A stretch of DNA of 64,000 bases from Robinsoniella peoriensis (GTDB lineage Bacteria; Bacillota; Clostridia; Lachnospirales; Lachnospiraceae), in the NCBI RefSeq assembly GCF_042680125.1, contig NZ_JBHTNY010000015.1; one strand, 5' to 3'. A model generated the notes under the pieces. That model was not told where the DNA came from, searched no databases, and was given only the letters and a program-made list of their open reading frames with translations. A program made the position numbers and the translations under genes. Positions 37,637 to 46,818 of this stretch are shown here, piece by piece; position 1 is the first letter of the stretch, and each line of letters begins with the position of its first letter.

Positions 37637-38650
37637 ATGGCAACAAAATCTGGAAGAACAATATCAGCAGAAAAGAAATCATCATGGAAACAGACCCTTC
37701 TGAAATGGGAAACATTTTTAATAATTTTGTTTATTGCCGTTAATGTTATGAACTCCTTCATTTCACCCAACTATTTAAGTGTATCAGGATTATTTACGGC
37801 CACCTCATCTTTCCTGGAAAAAGCATTCATTGCTTTGCCAATGGCTTATATCCTGGTACTGGGTGAAATCGACATCTCAGTTGGTTCTATTGTAGCATTA
37901 TCAGCGGTTTTAATGTCACTGGCATATAACGCAGGAGTCCCAATGGGGCTTGCAATCATTATCTGTTTATTGGTTGGAACTGCATGTGGTTTTTTAAACG
38001 GTCTGATTCTTACGAAGTTTACAGAATTAGCACCTATGATTGTAACATTAGGAACTCAGATATTATTCAGAGGTATTGCTGAAATTCTCTTAGGAGACCA
38101 GGCAGCCGGAGGATTGACTAGCGTTGAATGGTTCAGTAATTTATACTGGGGTTCCATTGGACCGGTACCTTACATGTTTATCGTATTTGTAATCTGTGCA
38201 GTAGCTTTTGGACTGGTATTACATAAAACCACTTTCGGAAGAAGAATTTATGCAATCGGAAGTAACCGTCTGGCAGCTGAATATGCAGGTATCCACGTAC
38301 AGAAACTTCGCTTGATCGTATATACGATCGCAGGTACATTTTCAGCAGTAACAGCAGTTTTCCTGGCAGCCCGGATGGGAAGTACCCGTTCCAATATAGC
38401 GGCGGGATATGAACTGGAAGCGATCTCCATGGTAGTATTGGGAGGTATCTCAACCGCAGGCGGTAAAGGTAATTTTCCGGGAACAGTTATTGCGATTTTT
38501 ATCATTGGTTTCTTAAGATATGGATTAGGATTGATCAATGTACCATCTCAGGTAATGTTAGTTATCATTGGAGCATTACTGGTAGTAGCAGTTATGATTC
38601 CAAATATAAATATTGGAAAACTTTTAAAGAAAAAAGAAGCAGCAAACTAA
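37637..38650 (+). CDS. Sugar ABC permease (RhaQ-type), rhamnose operon
   Basis: A 337-residue permease of the same family as its upstream neighbour. It has the GEIDISVGSIVALS motif, the YAIGSNRLAAEYAGIHV coupling loop and GGISTAGGKGN near the C terminus. It starts 2 nt after the previous stop, so translation is tightly coupled. Its N terminus is longer and basic (SGRTISAEKKSSWK), as usual for the second permease of these systems. Confidence 0.92.
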   Translation: MATKSGRTISAEKKSSWKQTLLKWETFLIILFIAVNVMNSFISPNYLSVSGLFTATSSFLEKAFIALPMAYILVLGEIDISVGSIVALSAVLMSLAYNAGVPMGLAIIICLLVGTACGFLNGLILTKFTELAPMIVTLGTQILFRGIAEILLGDQAAGGLTSVEWFSNLYWGSIGPVPYMFIVFVICAVAFGLVLHKTTFGRRIYAIGSNRLAAEYAGIHVQKLRLIVYTIAGTFSAVTAVFLAARMGSTRSNIAAGYELEAISMVVLGGISTAGGKGNFPGTVIAIFIIGFLRYGLGLINVPSQVMLVIIGALLVVAVMIPNINIGKLLKKKEAAN

Positions 38651-38722
38651 AAATCTATTAACGGTACTTACACCAAAGGGTGTTATGTATAAAACTATTT
38701 ATTCCAAGGGAGGAAATAAAGA

Positions 38723-39901
38723 ATGAAGAAAAAAGTAATTAGTGCATTATTATGTATGTCCATGGTTGCTACAATGATGGCAGGCTGCGGAAGCAGTGAA
38801 ACAAAGACAACAGAAGCAGCTAAAACAGAGGCAGCGAAAACAGAAGCAGCAACAGAAGCAGGCGGCGACACAGAAGCAGCAAAATCTGAAGCAGCAACAA
38901 CAGAAGCTGCAGGCGGAGAAACAGAAGCTGCCAAAACAGAAGGAAATGCTGATGTAAGTGGAAATACTTATGCAATCGTTACAAAAGCAGCAGGAAATCC
39001 TTACAATGAAAAAGAAGCTACCGGATTCCAGGAAGTAATTGATGCAGTAGGTGGAAAATGCGTAGTAAAACATCCGGAAAGTGCTACAGCAGAAGCTCAG
39101 ATTACAATGATCAACGAATTAGTTGCTCAGGGTGTTCAGTCTATTGCAATAGCAGGAAATGATTTTGATGCTCTTCAGCCAGCATTAAAAGCAGCTATGG
39201 ACAAAGGCATCCAGGTATCTTCCTTAGATGCTAACGTAAATCCGGACAGCCGTAAAACATTTGTTAACCAGGCTGGTGTTGACCAGATCGGACAGACATT
39301 AATGGATGCAGTACTTGATATCTCCGGTGGAGAAGGACAGTGGGCAATTCTTTCCGCAACAAGCCAGGCTACAAACCAGAACGCTTGGATTGAGTCTATG
39401 AAAAAAGTTATGGAAGATGAAAAATACTCCAAACTTGAATTAGTAGAAGTTGCATATGGCGATGATGAATACCAGAAATCTGTTGACCAGACACAGGCTT
39501 TATTACAGAACTACCCAGACCTTAAAGTTATCTGCGCTCCTACAACTGTAGGTATCATGGCAGCAGCTAAAGTTATTCAGGATCAGGGCGTAGCAGGCAA
39601 AGTTAAATTAACAGGACTTGGACTTCCTTCTGAAATGGCTGATTATATCGGTGATGACGATACACATTCCTGCCCTTACATGTACTTATGGAATCCAATT
39701 GATGTAGGACGTTTATCTGCTTATACATCAATGGCATTAGTATCCGGTGAAATCACAGGCGCAGCTGGTGAGAAATTTACAGCTGGCGACATGGGCGAAT
39801 ACGAAATCACAGCAGCAGATGATGGCGGAACAGAAATCATCGTTGGACCTCCTTTCAAATTTGATCCATCAAACATCAATGACTGGAAATCCGTATACTA
39901 A
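38723..39901 (+). CDS. RhaS-type rhamnose-binding lipoprotein
   Basis: A 392-residue binding protein. The lipobox MMAGCGSS sets Cys22 as the lipid anchor. A Thr/Glu/Ala-rich linker follows (about 27-77; repeated TEAAK units), then a two-lobed Peripla_BP_4 domain. The stretches LTGLGLPSEMADY, CPYMYLWNPIDVG and SSLDANVNPDSR match the RhaS/LsrB type rather than ribose- or xylose-binding proteins. A 72-nt gap separates it from the permease gene and holds a small ACACC/GGTGT hairpin (38670-38683), which might protect this highly needed message. A strong terminator follows the gene. Confidence 0.88.
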   Translation: MKKKVISALLCMSMVATMMAGCGSSETKTTEAAKTEAAKTEAATEAGGDTEAAKSEAATTEAAGGETEAAKTEGNADVSGNTYAIVTKAAGNPYNEKEATGFQEVIDAVGGKCVVKHPESATAEAQITMINELVAQGVQSIAIAGNDFDALQPALKAAMDKGIQVSSLDANVNPDSRKTFVNQAGVDQIGQTLMDAVLDISGGEGQWAILSATSQATNQNAWIESMKKVMEDEKYSKLELVEVAYGDDEYQKSVDQTQALLQNYPDLKVICAPTTVGIMAAAKVIQDQGVAGKVKLTGLGLPSEMADYIGDDDTHSCPYMYLWNPIDVGRLSAYTSMALVSGEITGAAGEKFTAGDMGEYEITAADDGGTEIIVGPPFKFDPSNINDWKSVY

Positions 39902-39955
39902 AATTACGTAACAACTGCCAATAATAAACTTTTTCATATCATATTTTCCTTATAA

Positions 39956-39998
39956 AAAAGTCTTCTGCCTGTACCCCATACAGGTGGAGGACTTTTAA
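39956..39998 (+). terminator. Terminator after the rhamnose-binding protein gene
   Basis: A 17-bp stem with three G-U type pairs: left arm 39956-39972 (AAAAGTCTTCTGCCTGT), right arm 39980-39996, 7-nt loop, ending in TTTT. It lies between the binding-protein gene and rhaM, so rhaM is reached by partial read-through or has its own promoter. Confidence 0.8.
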
Positions 39999-40060
39999 AT
40001 ATTATAGTTTCAATCTGAAATTTGTATGATACAATAAATTAAAAACAGGAGGTAACACAA

Positions 40061-40372
40061 ATGGTAAAAGGATTTAAAATGAAGTTGTATGAAGGAAAGG
40101 AAGAAGAATACGAAATCCGCCACAATCAGCTTTGGCCTGAGATGATAGATATGATTCATCAGTACGGCGGCAAAAACTATACAATCTTCCTGGACAAGGA
40201 GACCCTGACTTTATTCGGATATATTGAAATTGAGGATGAAGAACTCTGGGCAAAAGGGGCAGATACTGCAATCAACCGCAAATGGTGGGATTTTATGGCG
40301 GATATTATGGAGACAAATCCGGATAACAGTCCGGTATCTGTTGATTTGAAGACGGTGTTTCATTTAGATTAA
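40061..40372 (+). CDS. rhaM: L-rhamnose mutarotase
   Basis: A 103-residue enzyme of normal length for RhaM/YiiL, which interconverts alpha and beta anomers of L-rhamnose. The RHNQLWPEM block with His21 matches the catalytic His22 region of E. coli RhaM. The GGKNYTIFLD and KWWDFMADIM blocks are also typical. AGGAGG lies 9 nt before the ATG. Its place directly behind the importer is the strongest evidence that the importer carries L-rhamnose. The rhamnose isomerase, kinase and aldolase genes are not in the window. Confidence 0.95.
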   Translation: MVKGFKMKLYEGKEEEYEIRHNQLWPEMIDMIHQYGGKNYTIFLDKETLTLFGYIEIEDEELWAKGADTAINRKWWDFMADIMETNPDNSPVSVDLKTVFHLD

Positions 40373-40418
40373 AAGATGGCGATGCAAATGGAAAAGTCAA
40401 TCAAATAAGTCAATTAAA

Positions 40419-40460
40419 TAGCCATGCGTCTGCAAATACTGGGGCGCATGGCTATAATTT
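40419..40460 (+). terminator. Terminator after rhaM
   Basis: A 10-bp stem TAGCCATGCG (40419-40428) / CGCATGGCTA (40445-40454), then ATAATTTT. It ends the plus-strand rhamnose operon before the convergent second importer. Confidence 0.8.
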
Positions 40461-40536
40461 TGGGTAACTGAATAATCCTATAAAGATTTACAGCCAATCC
40501 TTGTCTATAACCCAAACTCCGGCGCTGTAAGCTGTA

Positions 40537-41748
40537 TTATAATTTAGATATCCACTCAACCATATTTTCTTTGTAAAAGATATAAGGCTGTCCGGCAAGT
40601 ACGGCTGTACCGTCACCGCTTTGGTAAGCTTCGTATTTCTCTTCCGGATAGTCGCGGAATGCCTTCATGGTAAATGAAGAGCCGGCTTTTCCGTCAAAAG
40701 ATTTGTCCAGGGAAGCCAATGTAGAAGCTGCGGCTACGGCGCCCAGATGAATTACATCCCAGAGCATCATATAAGGGCAGACATATGCGAAAGCATCTTC
40801 ATCAGCCTTGGCAGGCATGAAAGACTGCATTTCGGATGGAAGTCCAAGACCGGTTAGTTTAATTTTACTGTTTGCAGATTTTAAAGATTGTCCCGCTGCT
40901 GCGATACCTACGGTTGTTGGGGAGATAATGCAGTCTACTTTATTTTCTGCAATAAATGCCTGTGCCTGGGTTGTGGATTCAGTCAGGTCATCATTTCCGT
41001 ATTTTTTGTCTAAGTCCGGACTTACTTTTCCGGCATATACCGGATCAGCCAATTCTTTTTCCATGGCGGCAATCCAGCTATTCTGTACCGGAGTGTCAAT
41101 GGATGCGGAAAGTACACCAAGTTTTATTTCATCCTGGGAGTAGTCACTAAGCGCTTTTGTAACTGCAGCCTTCATGTCACCGTCTTCCGGATAGTCAACT
41201 CCCAGCGTAATTAATACGCCCGCCTGTACCAGGTTAGACCCAATATCCTGAACTTCAGCCTGGTTAATGTGGGTAACGCGGTATTCCGGATTTGCTTCGG
41301 AATCAATGGAGGTAATTGGAATTCCTGCTTCTTTTGCCTTTTTAAATACTTCGTCATATCCGGTATCGCCATTTGTGGAGATGGTAATAGAAGCAACTTT
41401 TTGTGTAATTAATTCATCCAGCAGCTGAACCTGTGCGGCTACCGTTGTTTCGGCGGGGCTTTTATAAACAGCATTCTGTCCCTCACCCTTCATATACTCA
41501 TCAAATCCTTCGAACATCAGATCACCAAAAGAGTTTCCGGTGCTTTTGAACATGAATACATGTGAACCTTCCAGAGAATCGGAGGAGCCTCCGGAAGTAT
41601 TGCCATCTGCTTTTGCTGCCTGTGTTTCTGCTGTTCCGCCTGCCTCAGACCCGCTTGCTGTTGGTTTTGTTGAACTACATCCTGCTAATGATCCTAATAC
41701 CATTGATACGCAAAGTCCAAGTGCTAAAAATCTTCTTACCTTTTTCAT
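40537..41748 (-). CDS. Second RhaS-type sugar-binding lipoprotein
   Basis: 403 residues from the ATG at 41748, which has GGAGG 7 nt upstream; an ATG 21 nt earlier has no site. Lipobox GSLAGCSS with Cys24. After a Ser/Gly/Thr linker it shows the same Peripla_BP_4 type as the first importer, including KLTGLGLPSEMQSF and CPYMMLWDVIHLG, so a deoxyhexose or related ligand is likely. It is last of the minus-strand importer operon, behind a 192-nt gap containing two GC-rich hairpins. The insert near residues 175-200 (VDYPEDGDMKAAV) is absent from the first protein, so ligand specificity may differ. Confidence 0.87.
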   Translation of the reverse strand: MKKVRRFLALGLCVSMVLGSLAGCSSTKPTASGSEAGGTAETQAAKADGNTSGGSSDSLEGSHVFMFKSTGNSFGDLMFEGFDEYMKGEGQNAVYKSPAETTVAAQVQLLDELITQKVASITISTNGDTGYDEVFKKAKEAGIPITSIDSEANPEYRVTHINQAEVQDIGSNLVQAGVLITLGVDYPEDGDMKAAVTKALSDYSQDEIKLGVLSASIDTPVQNSWIAAMEKELADPVYAGKVSPDLDKKYGNDDLTESTTQAQAFIAENKVDCIISPTTVGIAAAGQSLKSANSKIKLTGLGLPSEMQSFMPAKADEDAFAYVCPYMMLWDVIHLGAVAAASTLASLDKSFDGKAGSSFTMKAFRDYPEEKYEAYQSGDGTAVLAGQPYIFYKENMVEWISKL

Positions 41749-41819
41749 GTTGTTATCCTCCATTTTCATTTTATTTTCCCGGGCAGTTAGCTAAACGGCC
41801 GCGCTTATGGTTTCATTTG

Positions 41820-41858
41820 GCGGCTGCACTGCCGCGAGGGTCAGCTTCTGCCCCCTCG
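41820..41858 (-). other. Intercistronic hairpins before the second binding-protein gene
   Basis: Two adjacent stems lie in the gap between permease and binding protein: GCGGC/GCCGC (41820-41824/41831-41835) and CGAGGG/CCCTCG (41835-41840/41853-41858). No T-run follows. Such hairpins often stop exonucleases and set a higher level of the binding-protein message. Confidence 0.5.
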
Positions 41859-41940
41859 TGTTGGGTTATTGACTATATATAAGCAATATCAGGACAGATG
41901 GTCTTGCTATTGTTTATAACACAAGAGTTTTTTCTCTGCA

Positions 41941-43200
41941 TCAGGAAAAGCGCTGCTTCGCCTTTTTTGTTTCTTCTTTTAGTTCTAATTTCAGGGATGC
42001 CGATGTTTCTTTACATTTTGTCTGGACAGTTACAATCTTTTCTTCATATTTTTTTATTTTTGCCGCTTTTTCCGGTTCACTTAATTTTTCGTCCTTCTTA
42101 ATCTGCGCAATTAATGTTTTCATGGTCTTAACTTCTTCCAGCGCTTTTAAGTTTACTGCTTCAATATTTTTGTTATTTGAATAAAGTATCATCAGCTTGA
42201 TGTTTTCGATCAGCTGTTTATTAACGTTAGGTATCAGTACGGCAATAATTAATATAAAACCGGTTAATATTTTGCGGGAGTTGGCATCCACACCCATTAA
42301 TCCCAGTGTATAAATGAGAAAAGCCATAATAAGCGTACCAATCACAGGTCCATATACTTTGCCTTTTCCTCCGTTCGTTGAGACACCGCCAAGTACACAA
42401 ATTGCAATAGCATCTAACTCATAACCGGTGCCCATGGTGGAACTTACACCGCCGCCCATACGACCCACAAAAAATATGGAAGCAATTCCTGCCATAACTC
42501 CCATTAAAACAAAAATAACCATTTTGGTATGCTCTACACTAATACCGGAATAGGTGGCTACCGTAGCATTATTGCCGATAATGTATAACTTTCGCCCAAA
42601 GGATGAACGGTGAAGAAACAGTACAAAAATTGCAGCCATCAGTAAAAACAGTAATAACGCAACCGGTATGCCAATAATATTCAGCCATGCGATATCCGTA
42701 TAAAATTTTGGAAAATGCTTTAAAACGTTTACATCCAGAATAATTTTTACAATTCCGCGAAAGAGCATGGAGGTAGAAATGGTAACAATAACTGCAGGCA
42801 TTTTTATGTAAGCAATCAAAAATCCGTTAAATGCACCGCATACACCTCCGGCAGCAATTCCAAATAATACACTTAAGATCATTGGGATACCGGCATCCAT
42901 GCTTAAACCGGTAACCATAGAAGCAACAATCATGATTGCTGCAACGGATACATCAATGTCTCCAAGCATAAGTACGAAGATCATACCCAATACAAGCGGG
43001 GACAGATCCATACCGGATTGAATAATGGACTGAATGGTACCGGCGGAAAAGTAAAGTCCGGGTCTGGTAGCCATTAGCACCAGATTAATTGCTAGTAAAA
43101 TATAGACAAGTATCATTTCCCACTTAACCAAAAACCGGGATAATTTAAATTTTTCTTTCACCGCCAGATCTCTGGCAGGTGTCTTAAGTTCGCCGCTCAT
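41941..43200 (-). CDS. Sugar ABC permease with charged C-terminal extension (importer 2)
   Basis: A 419-residue permease, about 80 longer than its homologue in importer 1. The membrane part (about 1-325) is typical BPD_transp_2 (GDIDVSVAAIMI, YIIGNNATVATYSGI, GGVSTNGGKGK). The extra C-terminal tail (about 335-419) is almost all Lys/Glu-rich helix with heptad-like spacing (LKALEEVKTMKTLIAQIKK), predicted as a cytoplasmic coiled coil. The start ATG shares one base with the stop of the upstream permease (TAATG), so translation is coupled. The tail could bind the ATPase or another protein; it is not part of the usual family. Confidence 0.88.
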   Translation of the reverse strand: MSGELKTPARDLAVKEKFKLSRFLVKWEMILVYILLAINLVLMATRPGLYFSAGTIQSIIQSGMDLSPLVLGMIFVLMLGDIDVSVAAIMIVASMVTGLSMDAGIPMILSVLFGIAAGGVCGAFNGFLIAYIKMPAVIVTISTSMLFRGIVKIILDVNVLKHFPKFYTDIAWLNIIGIPVALLLFLLMAAIFVLFLHRSSFGRKLYIIGNNATVATYSGISVEHTKMVIFVLMGVMAGIASIFFVGRMGGGVSSTMGTGYELDAIAICVLGGVSTNGGKGKVYGPVIGTLIMAFLIYTLGLMGVDANSRKILTGFILIIAVLIPNVNKQLIENIKLMILYSNNKNIEAVNLKALEEVKTMKTLIAQIKKDEKLSEPEKAAKIKKYEEKIVTVQTKCKETSASLKLELKEETKKAKQRFS

Positions 43201-44204
43201 TATATCAAAGCACCCCTTTCCTTTAAAACTCTTTTTTCAGAGGAGCGCAGTGTAAATAAATTAATTGCTACAGCAATAATTATGATTGCACCCTGGATGG
43301 CATCTTGCCACACACTAAGTCCCGGGAGTAAACTGATGAAATAGGTTATTACGCTCATCATCAAAAATCCTATAATTACACCGTCTATCTTACCTCTTCC
43401 GCCGGTGATGCTGACACCGCCCAGAATACAAATGGCAATGGCCTGCATTTCATAACCCTCACCCATGCCATAATAGCAGATTGAGTAATTTGCGGTGTAA
43501 AGCATTCCGGACAGTCCGGCAAGTGCACCACAGATTGTAAATGCCATAAAGGTAACCCTGGCTTCTTTGATACCGGCAACTTTAGCTGATTCCCGGTTTG
43601 TACCAATGGCATAAATACGTCTGCCGTAAGAGGTATAGCCAAGAAAAATACCGGCAAGTACAAAGATTACGATTACAAACCATAAAATATTATAGATACC
43701 AAGGAACTGACCGGAAGCAAAGGTAACGTAATTATCTGTAAACTGGTGAGGAAACCACCAGTTGCCTCCGCTGCAGAGAAATGCCAGTCCGCGGAAAATA
43801 TACATGGTACCTAGCGTTGCAATCATGGGGACCATTTTTAAATAACCTACGATAAATCCATTAAAAGCACCACATAAAATACCGACTGCAATACCCAGAA
43901 TAACCCAGACGATTCCCGGGATATTCTGATAGCTGTTCATCAGAGAGGAGCAGATAACTCCGGCTAAACTTAACGTAGATGCTACAGATAAGTCAATCCC
44001 TCCTGTGATGATAACCATCATCATCCCTACTGCGAGAAGTGCATATACGGCATTGTTTCGCAGCATGTTCAGTATTGAAGTTAAGGAGTACATGGAAGGT
44101 GTGATAAAAGCAGCTGCGGCCAGCAGTACAGCAAATCCAACCAAAAGTCCAAAGTTTCTGTTGCCTGTAATTTTTTCCATAAATGTATTTTTATCCGACT
44201 TCAT
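43200..44204 (-). CDS. Sugar ABC permease (importer 2)
   Basis: A 334-residue BPD_transp_2 membrane protein with GGIDLSVASTLSLAG, the YAIGTNRESAKVAGI coupling loop and GGVSITGGRGK. The ATG has GGAGGAG 8 nt upstream. It follows the ATPase gene by 3 nt and overlaps the next permease by one base, giving a compact operon. Confidence 0.92.
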   Translation of the reverse strand: MKSDKNTFMEKITGNRNFGLLVGFAVLLAAAAFITPSMYSLTSILNMLRNNAVYALLAVGMMMVIITGGIDLSVASTLSLAGVICSSLMNSYQNIPGIVWVILGIAVGILCGAFNGFIVGYLKMVPMIATLGTMYIFRGLAFLCSGGNWWFPHQFTDNYVTFASGQFLGIYNILWFVIVIFVLAGIFLGYTSYGRRIYAIGTNRESAKVAGIKEARVTFMAFTICGALAGLSGMLYTANYSICYYGMGEGYEMQAIAICILGGVSITGGRGKIDGVIIGFLMMSVITYFISLLPGLSVWQDAIQGAIIIIAVAINLFTLRSSEKRVLKERGALI

Positions 44205-44207
44205 CTC

Positions 44208-45713
44208 TTACTCCTCCTTTCCGTCTTTGTTTTTTAAAGAAGCTTCCAGAATCATTTCCTGAGTAGTTCCGCCAGACTCAAACTGACCGGTGACACGTCC
44301 GGACTTCATAACTACAATACGGTCTGCCATTCCAAGTACTTCCGGCATTTCGGAAGAAACCATGATAATGGCATATCCATTTGCTGCAAGCTCATTCATA
44401 ATTTCATATATAGAATATTTAGCGCCCACGTCAATGCCCTTAGTGGGCTCATCTAAGATCAGAACCTTTAAATCACAGCTCAGTAACTTTGCAAATACTA
44501 CTTTTTGCTGATTACCGCCGGATAAAGAGGAGGGTGGCGCGCTGATATCTTTTGCTTTTAACTGAATCTTCTGGCATAAAGCAATGGCATTTTTCATTTC
44601 ATCCTCTTCCTGTAAAAGAATGCCTTTTGTAAACTTTTTCATTACGGCGGAGGAAACATTTTGGTAAATAGGAAGTTCATTCACAAGCCCCTGTATCTGC
44701 CGGTCCTCCGGAAGCAGTCCAATTCCATACTGCAACGCATCAATGGGGGTGCGGATTTTAACTTCTTTTCCTTCCAGTTTAATCGAACCGGAATCTGGTT
44801 TCATAATACCAAAGATGTTCTGACATACTTCTGTTCTTCCAGCGCCAACAAGTCCTGTAAGTGCCAGTATTTCCCCTTTTCGCACCTGAAAGGAAACATT
44901 TTTAAAGTAACCTTCTTTTGACAGGTTTTCTATTTCCAGTACAACATCTTCGATTTTGGAGTTTTTGGTGGGGTACATCTGACTTAGTTCACGCCCTACC
45001 ATTTCTGCTATCAGCTTCTGATTGGAGATTTTGTCCACATCCCAGCTGCCTATGTACCTGGAATCCCGGAATACCGTAACCCGGCTTGCCAACCGATACA
45101 TGTCTTCAAATTTATGTGTAATAAATATAATGGATACGCCTTCATCTCTTAAACGTTCCGCAATCTGGTACAGTTGTTCGCATTCTGTTCTGGTTAAAGA
45201 TGCCGTAGGCTCATCCATAATCAGAATGCGTGCATCTCTGGACAGCGCCTTTGCTATTTCTACCAGCTGCTGCTGGGCTACACTGAGAGCTCCCATAGGT
45301 TTGCTGACATCAATTTCTCCGCTGAGCGGCAGAATCAGTTCTTTCGCTCTTTGGGTCATTAGCTTCCAGTTATACAAACCAGCTTTATTTTTGAGCTCCT
45401 GACCCATAAAAATATTTTCAGTCACCGATAAATCAGGAAATGCAGTTACATGCTGGTAGATAGCTGCAATTCCCAGCTTGGCGGAATCAGCAGTGGAGCG
45501 CAGGGTGATCTTCTCACCCTCCAGAAGCATAATACCGCTGTCCGGTTGATGAACCCCGGTTATGACTTTAATAAATGTAGATTTTCCGGCTCCATTTTCG
45601 CCCATAAGAGCATGTATCTCACCTCTCTTAAGTTGAAAGTGAACACCATTCAATGCTGTTACTCCGCCGAAGGTTTTTACAACGTCTTTCAACTCTAAGA
45701 TAAAATCATTCAT
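44208..45713 (-). CDS. Sugar ABC importer ATPase (RbsA-type), importer 2
   Basis: About 501 residues starting MNDFILELKDVVK. ATG at 45713 (or the adjacent one at 45716) is chosen because AAGGGG lies just upstream and because homologues start there; the frame stays open 39 codons further with no site. Walker A GENGAGKST, signature LSVAQQQLVEIAKAL, DEPTASL; second half degenerate P-loop GLVGAGRTE, LSGGNQQKVVFAKLL, DEPTKGIDV. It closely parallels the importer 1 ATPase along its length, suggesting duplication of the whole transporter. Transcription probably starts in the divergent region with the AraC gene. Confidence 0.92.
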   Translation of the reverse strand: MNDFILELKDVVKTFGGVTALNGVHFQLKRGEIHALMGENGAGKSTFIKVITGVHQPDSGIMLLEGEKITLRSTADSAKLGIAAIYQHVTAFPDLSVTENIFMGQELKNKAGLYNWKLMTQRAKELILPLSGEIDVSKPMGALSVAQQQLVEIAKALSRDARILIMDEPTASLTRTECEQLYQIAERLRDEGVSIIFITHKFEDMYRLASRVTVFRDSRYIGSWDVDKISNQKLIAEMVGRELSQMYPTKNSKIEDVVLEIENLSKEGYFKNVSFQVRKGEILALTGLVGAGRTEVCQNIFGIMKPDSGSIKLEGKEVKIRTPIDALQYGIGLLPEDRQIQGLVNELPIYQNVSSAVMKKFTKGILLQEEDEMKNAIALCQKIQLKAKDISAPPSSLSGGNQQKVVFAKLLSCDLKVLILDEPTKGIDVGAKYSIYEIMNELAANGYAIIMVSSEMPEVLGMADRIVVMKSGRVTGQFESGGTTQEMILEASLKNKDGKEE

Positions 45714-45757
45714 CATTATTCCCCTTTCCCTTATTAATTTTTTGTGGTACTGTGTGT

Positions 45758-45774
45758 TGTGATCGTTGTGATAA
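45758..45774. repeat. Tandem GTTGTGAT repeat in divergent promoter region
   Basis: GTTGTGATC followed directly by GTTGTGATA on the plus strand, in the leader of importer 2. A short 9-bp tandem repeat that might be a second regulator site; weak by itself. Confidence 0.35.
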
Positions 45775-45806
45775 GCATATACTACCCCGATTTTTTTGTT
45801 TTTCAA

Positions 45807-45841
45807 TATCAAAAATTGTTTTTCTGCTATCAAAAATTGTT
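45807..45841. promoter_or_regulatory. Putative AraC operator: 14-bp direct repeat at 21-bp phase
   Basis: TATCAAAAATTGTT occurs at 45807-45820 and again at 45828-45841, exactly 21 bp apart, two helical turns. Tandem direct half-sites with about two-turn phase are typical of AraC-family dimers. Read on the minus strand, the proximal copy ends directly before TTGAAA, a possible -35 element of the importer 2 operon, so the site suits activation. The AraC gene starts 123 bp away on the other side. Confidence 0.65.
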
Positions 45842-45963
45842 ATTTTGGACTATCTTACTATTATTTTTGAAAAAATAAAGGATTTATTATATAATTTTTA
45901 AATGAATGTTAACTCATGACGAAAAAAGTTAACAATACAGTTTTTAATTGGAGGGTCTTCATT

Positions 45964-46818
45964 GTGATATTACCTAAAAGAAATTTACCGGATCATTACA
46001 CAAAAAGAACAAATCTAATTTCCCACCAGACTGAGAGCCTGCCATTCTATGTAAAAGAATGTGGATTCTGCAATGAAAAAAAATTTATTCTGGGAAATGC
46101 AAATAACTATTATGATTATATTTTATTATATTCCGTTTCGGGAGTTGTCCGGTTCACAAAAAACCAAAGCACCCAGTATATCTACCAGGATAATGTCGTA
46201 ATTTCTTCCTGCAATACGCCGCTTACATTCACCCGTACAAGTAAAAACTGGGAGTATTTCTATATTATAATCCGGGGTACACATGCAAAACTATATTACA
46301 ATCTGGTGAGAAATAAGTCCAGTATAATCCCAACCGACAGACTGAGCAGCATTCTGGACCTGTTTTTAGAAATGAGCCAGATAACCTTTAAGAAAGAAGT
46401 TCTGGATGATATGCAGGCAAGCCTGATTATACATAATATTTTTTTTGAATTGTATAAAATATCCAACAGTATTTTAGAAACCAAAAAGATAACACCCGTA
46501 CAGGAGACAGTAGTAAATCTTTCCCTGAAATATATAGCCGGTAATTATAAAAATGATCTGGATGTGGATACGATCTGCAACGAAGTAAGCTTTTCAAAAT
46601 ATTATTTTTGCAAGCTGTTTAAAGATCATATGGGAATGACAATACACCAGTACGTAAACGAATACCGGGTTAATAAATCAAAAGAACTACTGACTTACTC
46701 AAAATTGTCCATAAATGCAATAGCAAAGTCTGTGGGATTTAAGAATACGCTGACATACAGCAGATGTTTTGAGCGGTTTACGCATATGACGCCAAGTGAA
46801 TATCGGAAGAATTTTTAA
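45964..46818 (+). CDS. AraC-family transcriptional regulator of importer 2
   Basis: About 284 residues. GTG at 45964 is chosen because GGAGGG lies 9 nt upstream; the ATG at 45916 has no site and the added residues are not conserved-looking. The N-terminal part (about 1-175) resembles an AraC sugar-binding cupin. The C-terminal double HTH (about 185-284) has YKNDLDVDTICNEVSFSKYYF and the FTHMTPSEYRKNF end. It is divergent from importer 2, and a matching direct-repeat operator lies between them. It probably senses the imported sugar and activates uptake; ligand unknown. Confidence 0.88.
   Translation: MILPKRNLPDHYTKRTNLISHQTESLPFYVKECGFCNEKKFILGNANNYYDYILLYSVSGVVRFTKNQSTQYIYQDNVVISSCNTPLTFTRTSKNWEYFYIIIRGTHAKLYYNLVRNKSSIIPTDRLSSILDLFLEMSQITFKKEVLDDMQASLIIHNIFFELYKISNSILETKKITPVQETVVNLSLKYIAGNYKNDLDVDTICNEVSFSKYYFCKLFKDHMGMTIHQYVNEYRVNKSKELLTYSKLSINAIAKSVGFKNTLTYSRCFERFTHMTPSEYRKNF

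Noticed and set aside
38800..38960. Repeat-rich stretch in the rhamnose-binding protein gene with long antisense Cys/Phe frames
   Set aside because: It encodes the ordinary Thr/Glu/Ala linker behind the lipid anchor; the antisense frames are shadows.
45714..45833. N-terminal extension of the importer 2 ATPase by 40 residues
   Set aside because: No ribosome binding site at the upstream ATG, and the extra residues do not resemble homologues. The region is better read as promoter and operator.
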